Shown: piece after piece, positions 5,465 through 7,401 of the stretch
Position numbering within the stretch: the stretch's first letter is position 1
Layout: every line of letters begins with the position of its first letter
Assembly (NCBI GenBank): GCA_945889235.1
Contig: CAMDBK010000145.1
Coordinates: 1-7,401 of the forward strand
Source of the DNA: Chitinophaga pinensis
Lineage (GTDB): Bacteria > Bacteroidota > Bacteroidia > SXHM01
Length of the DNA: 7,401 nucleotides
Direction: 5' to 3'
Made by a program: the position numbers and the translations under genes
Notes under the pieces: generated by a model
What the model saw: the letters and a program-made list of their open reading frames with translations, nothing else
What the model was told of the DNA's origin: nothing
Databases searched by the model: none

Positions 5465-5498
5465 ACAACCCCGCCAAACATTTGCCGGGCGGGGTTGT
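5465..5498 (-). terminator. Strong hairpin terminator after gdh
   Basis: A perfect 11-bp stem, ACAACCCCGCC (5465-5475) with GGCGGGGTTGT (5488-5498), encloses a 12-nt loop that can pair further (AAA with TTT). On the minus strand it begins 22 bp after the gdh stop and is followed by TTGTTTTAAAT. It is the only strong terminator in the window and separates the gdh transcript from nadE. Confidence 0.8.
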
Positions 5499-5519
5499 AG
5501 TGTGTCAAACAAAAATTGT

Positions 5520-6965
5520 TTATGGGAAAATTCCTAAATTCTGATACGAAATAGCAACTTTATCTATTGCTGATGCAAATGTTGCTGTACGCAAATCGGG
5601 CATTCCTTTGGTTGATTTGTAGCGGTCGCGGATTGTGTTATAAGCATTAATCATTGTTTCTTCCAGACCTGAATAAACCAAATCGCGTTCATCTGCACCG
5701 CGTTCAATTAATTCTTTTTGTACACGGTTAATACGTGAACCACTTGCTTTTTCAATCGTTTCAAGAATATTGTGGTTCATTCGTGCTTCGTAGCGTTTTT
5801 CCATTCTTCCGAAACGAACGTGTGAAAGATTTTTGAGCCACTCAAAATAAGAAACAGTAACACCTCCTGCGTTGAGGTAAATATCAGGAATAATATAAAC
5901 GCCTTTTTTCAATAATACTTTTTCAGCTTCAGGAGTTACCGGTCCGTTTGCTGCTTCGGCAATTACTTTTGCTTTTATGTGTTTTGCATTGCCCGAGTGA
6001 ATTTGATTTTCCAATGCAGCAGGAATTAATATATCGCACTCAATTTCTAAGCCTGCTGTATTTTCTTTAATAGTTTTTGCACCCGGGAAATTTGCTGTTC
6101 CGCCAGTTGCTTTTTTATGTTCAAGTAATTTGTCGGGGTCAATTCCTTTGGGATTGTAAATGGTTGCATCGTACTCGCAAATAGCAATAACTTTTGCACC
6201 GGCTTCGTGCATAAATTTCGCTGCATAATAACCTACGTTTCCAAGTCCCTGAACTACTACCGTTTTTCCTTCCAATCCGGGTGTTAAGCCCCATTGTTTT
6301 ACATCTTCTTTTTTGCTGAATGCTTCTTTCAATCCGTAATAAACACCAAGTCCGGTTGCTTCAGTTCTTCCCTGAATACCGCCATGACTTAATGGTTTTC
6401 CTGTAACGCAGGCAATGGCATTTAATTCCGTTGGAAAAAAGGCAGAATAAGTATCGGCAATCCAGGCCATTTCGCGGGCACCGGAACCGTAATCAGGAGC
6501 AGGCACATCAATGCCGGGACCGATAAAATTTTTCTTAATCAACTCGGCAGTATATCTTCTTGTAACAGCTTCCAAAACCTCTGGTGAAGTTTTGCGCGGA
6601 CTGATTTTTATTCCGCCTTTAGCTCCACCAAAAGGTACATCAACAATGGCACATTTATAGGTCATCAATGCAGCCAGCGCCATTACTTCATCCTGATTAA
6701 CATGGATGCTGTAACGGATACCACCTTTGGTAGGTAGTTTATGATGACTGTGCTCAGCTCGATACGCTTCAATAACTTCAATTTTGCCGTCAATCTTTAC
6801 CGGAAATTTCATGCGGTAAACACTGTTGCAATATTTTATCTGTTCCAATACACCGGATGGATGATCGAGGTAGGCAGATGCCCTGTCAAAATACTGTAAT
6901 ACATCATTAAAAAAACTGTGTTCGCGTTGTTCGTTAAGATTTACCGGTGCTGTTTTAGTAGCCAT
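5520..6965 (-). CDS. gdhA: Glutamate dehydrogenase, mitochondrial-like type with antenna-like insertion
   Basis: A 481-residue enzyme of the Glu/Leu/Phe/Val dehydrogenase family, interconverting glutamate with 2-oxoglutarate and ammonium. The N-domain carries KGGIR (80-84), MTYKCAIVDVPFGGAKGG (101-118) with the catalytic Lys116, and DVPAPDYG (153-160) with catalytic Asp158. The Rossmann domain has QGLGNVG (239-245) and an acidic residue, Glu264, at the end of the second strand, which favours NAD+ over NADP+. EAANGP (337-342) and NAGGVTVSYFEW (365-376) complete the active site. The C-terminal part resembles animal GDH, including NLSHVRFGR and a segment (about 385-432) where short bacterial enzymes lack ~40 residues. 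The TonB-receptor gene ends 18 bp upstream on the same strand, leaving room for a promoter only inside that gene, so co-transcription is likely. Glutamate specificity follows from the whole motif set. Confidence 0.95.
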   Translation of the reverse strand: MATKTAPVNLNEQREHSFFNDVLQYFDRASAYLDHPSGVLEQIKYCNSVYRMKFPVKIDGKIEVIEAYRAEHSHHKLPTKGGIRYSIHVNQDEVMALAALMTYKCAIVDVPFGGAKGGIKISPRKTSPEVLEAVTRRYTAELIKKNFIGPGIDVPAPDYGSGAREMAWIADTYSAFFPTELNAIACVTGKPLSHGGIQGRTEATGLGVYYGLKEAFSKKEDVKQWGLTPGLEGKTVVVQGLGNVGYYAAKFMHEAGAKVIAICEYDATIYNPKGIDPDKLLEHKKATGGTANFPGAKTIKENTAGLEIECDILIPAALENQIHSGNAKHIKAKVIAEAANGPVTPEAEKVLLKKGVYIIPDIYLNAGGVTVSYFEWLKNLSHVRFGRMEKRYEARMNHNILETIEKASGSRINRVQKELIERGADERDLVYSGLEETMINAYNTIRDRYKSTKGMPDLRTATFASAIDKVAISYQNLGIFP

Positions 6966-6983
6966 ATTATTTTTTAATTGATG

Positions 6984-7401
6984 TTAAAAAGAAAGTGTGT
7001 ACTGTAAATTATAGTTTCTCATTGAATTGATGTTGAGCGGGCGAAGTGCATACTCAACATTGAATAAATTATTCACAATAAAATTGAGCTTATGAGCCTT
7101 TTTAATGGTGTAACCCAGGCGTAAATCAACAATTGAAATTCCGGGCTTTTTAGCAGCATCATTCAGCGTCCATGAGGATGGTAATAGTGGGTCGCGGTTC
7201 GCAATATCTCCTCTTGCCTCAATCAGACCAATATTTTTTAATCCAGTTGGCAAAATACCAGCATCCAAATCATAAAATATTTTATCTGCATTTTGCATAA
7301 AGCTATTATAACGGTAGCTGATACCTAAGGAAACTTTATAGATGTTAAACTCAACATCCAGTTTTACCAAATGCTGGAAACGGTATTTTAAAATATTGTT
7401 T
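6984..7401 (-). CDS. TonB-dependent outer-membrane receptor, C-terminal fragment
   Basis: The frame is open to the window edge, so only the last ~139 residues are visible. They show the alternating beta-strand pattern of a 22-strand outer-membrane barrel: LKYRFQHLVKLDVEF, VSLGISYRYNSFM, a loop with DPLLPSSW, ISIVDLRLGYTI, and the typical last strands LNFIVNNLFNVEYALRP...NYNLQYTLSF ending in phenylalanine, the BAM recognition residue. An in-frame TTG at 7370 is not a start; the sequence before it continues the barrel. The ligand (iron chelate, cobalamin, other) cannot be told because plug and TonB box are outside the window. No SusD partner follows; the next gene on the strand is gdh. A TonB receptor is secure, its substrate unknown. 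Confidence 0.88.
   Translation of the reverse strand, partial: NNILKYRFQHLVKLDVEFNIYKVSLGISYRYNSFMQNADKIFYDLDAGILPTGLKNIGLIEARGDIANRDPLLPSSWTLNDAAKKPGISIVDLRLGYTIKKAHKLNFIVNNLFNVEYALRPLNINSMRNYNLQYTLSF

Overview
The window is a chromosomal segment of about 40% GC (by eye), almost certainly from a member of the Bacteroidota, probably near the Chitinophagia/Sphingobacteriia. The evidence is Bacteroidota-type -7 promoter boxes (TAnnTTTG), A-rich leaders without clear Shine-Dalgarno sites, a TonB-dependent receptor, an LEA14-like lipoprotein, a glutamate dehydrogenase of the type typical of this phylum, and a MerR/B12 plus ECF sigma pair that is characteristic of it. No mobile element, tRNA, rRNA or CRISPR array is visible. 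Both ends cut through genes.

Layout. Positions 3-875 (+) hold the C-terminal 60% of an ALDH8A1/DmpC-like semialdehyde dehydrogenase. It converges, with overlapping stop codons, on a minus-strand orphan protein (872-1453) that resembles only the C-terminal domain of MurD and ends in a tail encoded by a GC-rich dispersed repeat. Next is an LEA14/WHy-domain lipoprotein (1627-2070, -). A 135-bp divergent intergenic region containing a second kind of dispersed repeat separates it from the regulatory pair: a MerR-type regulator with a cobalamin-binding domain (2206-3087, +) and an ECF sigma factor (3287-3796, +). The sigma gene abuts, stop to stop, a convergent glutamine-dependent NAD+ synthetase (3797-5428, -). 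A strong hairpin (5465-5498) separates nadE from a glutamate dehydrogenase (5520-6965, -), which lies 18 bp downstream of the 3' end of a TonB-dependent receptor gene (6984 to the window edge, -).

The most interesting part is 2185-3796. The MerR protein keeps the Wx9EH signature (W139, E149, H150) and an ExHxxG cobalamin-ligand motif (H188) of CarH/LitR-type adenosylcobalamin photoreceptors. The DNA in front of its own start codon and in front of the sigma gene shares a 20-bp motif (15/20 identical) that fuses a -7 box to a TGTTTAACAA-like half-site. Upstream of the sigma gene this half-site is repeated in inverted orientation 20 bp away. The simplest model is a light/B12-responsive switch that controls itself and an ECF sigma factor, which would then activate distant genes. 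The carotenoid genes that usually sit beside such pairs are not next to it here.

Three different dispersed repeats lie at gene borders; one supplies a C-terminal tail and another supplies a stop codon. The metabolic genes (semialdehyde dehydrogenase, nadE, gdh) are all linked to NAD or amino-acid metabolism, but strand changes and a terminator argue against one operon.
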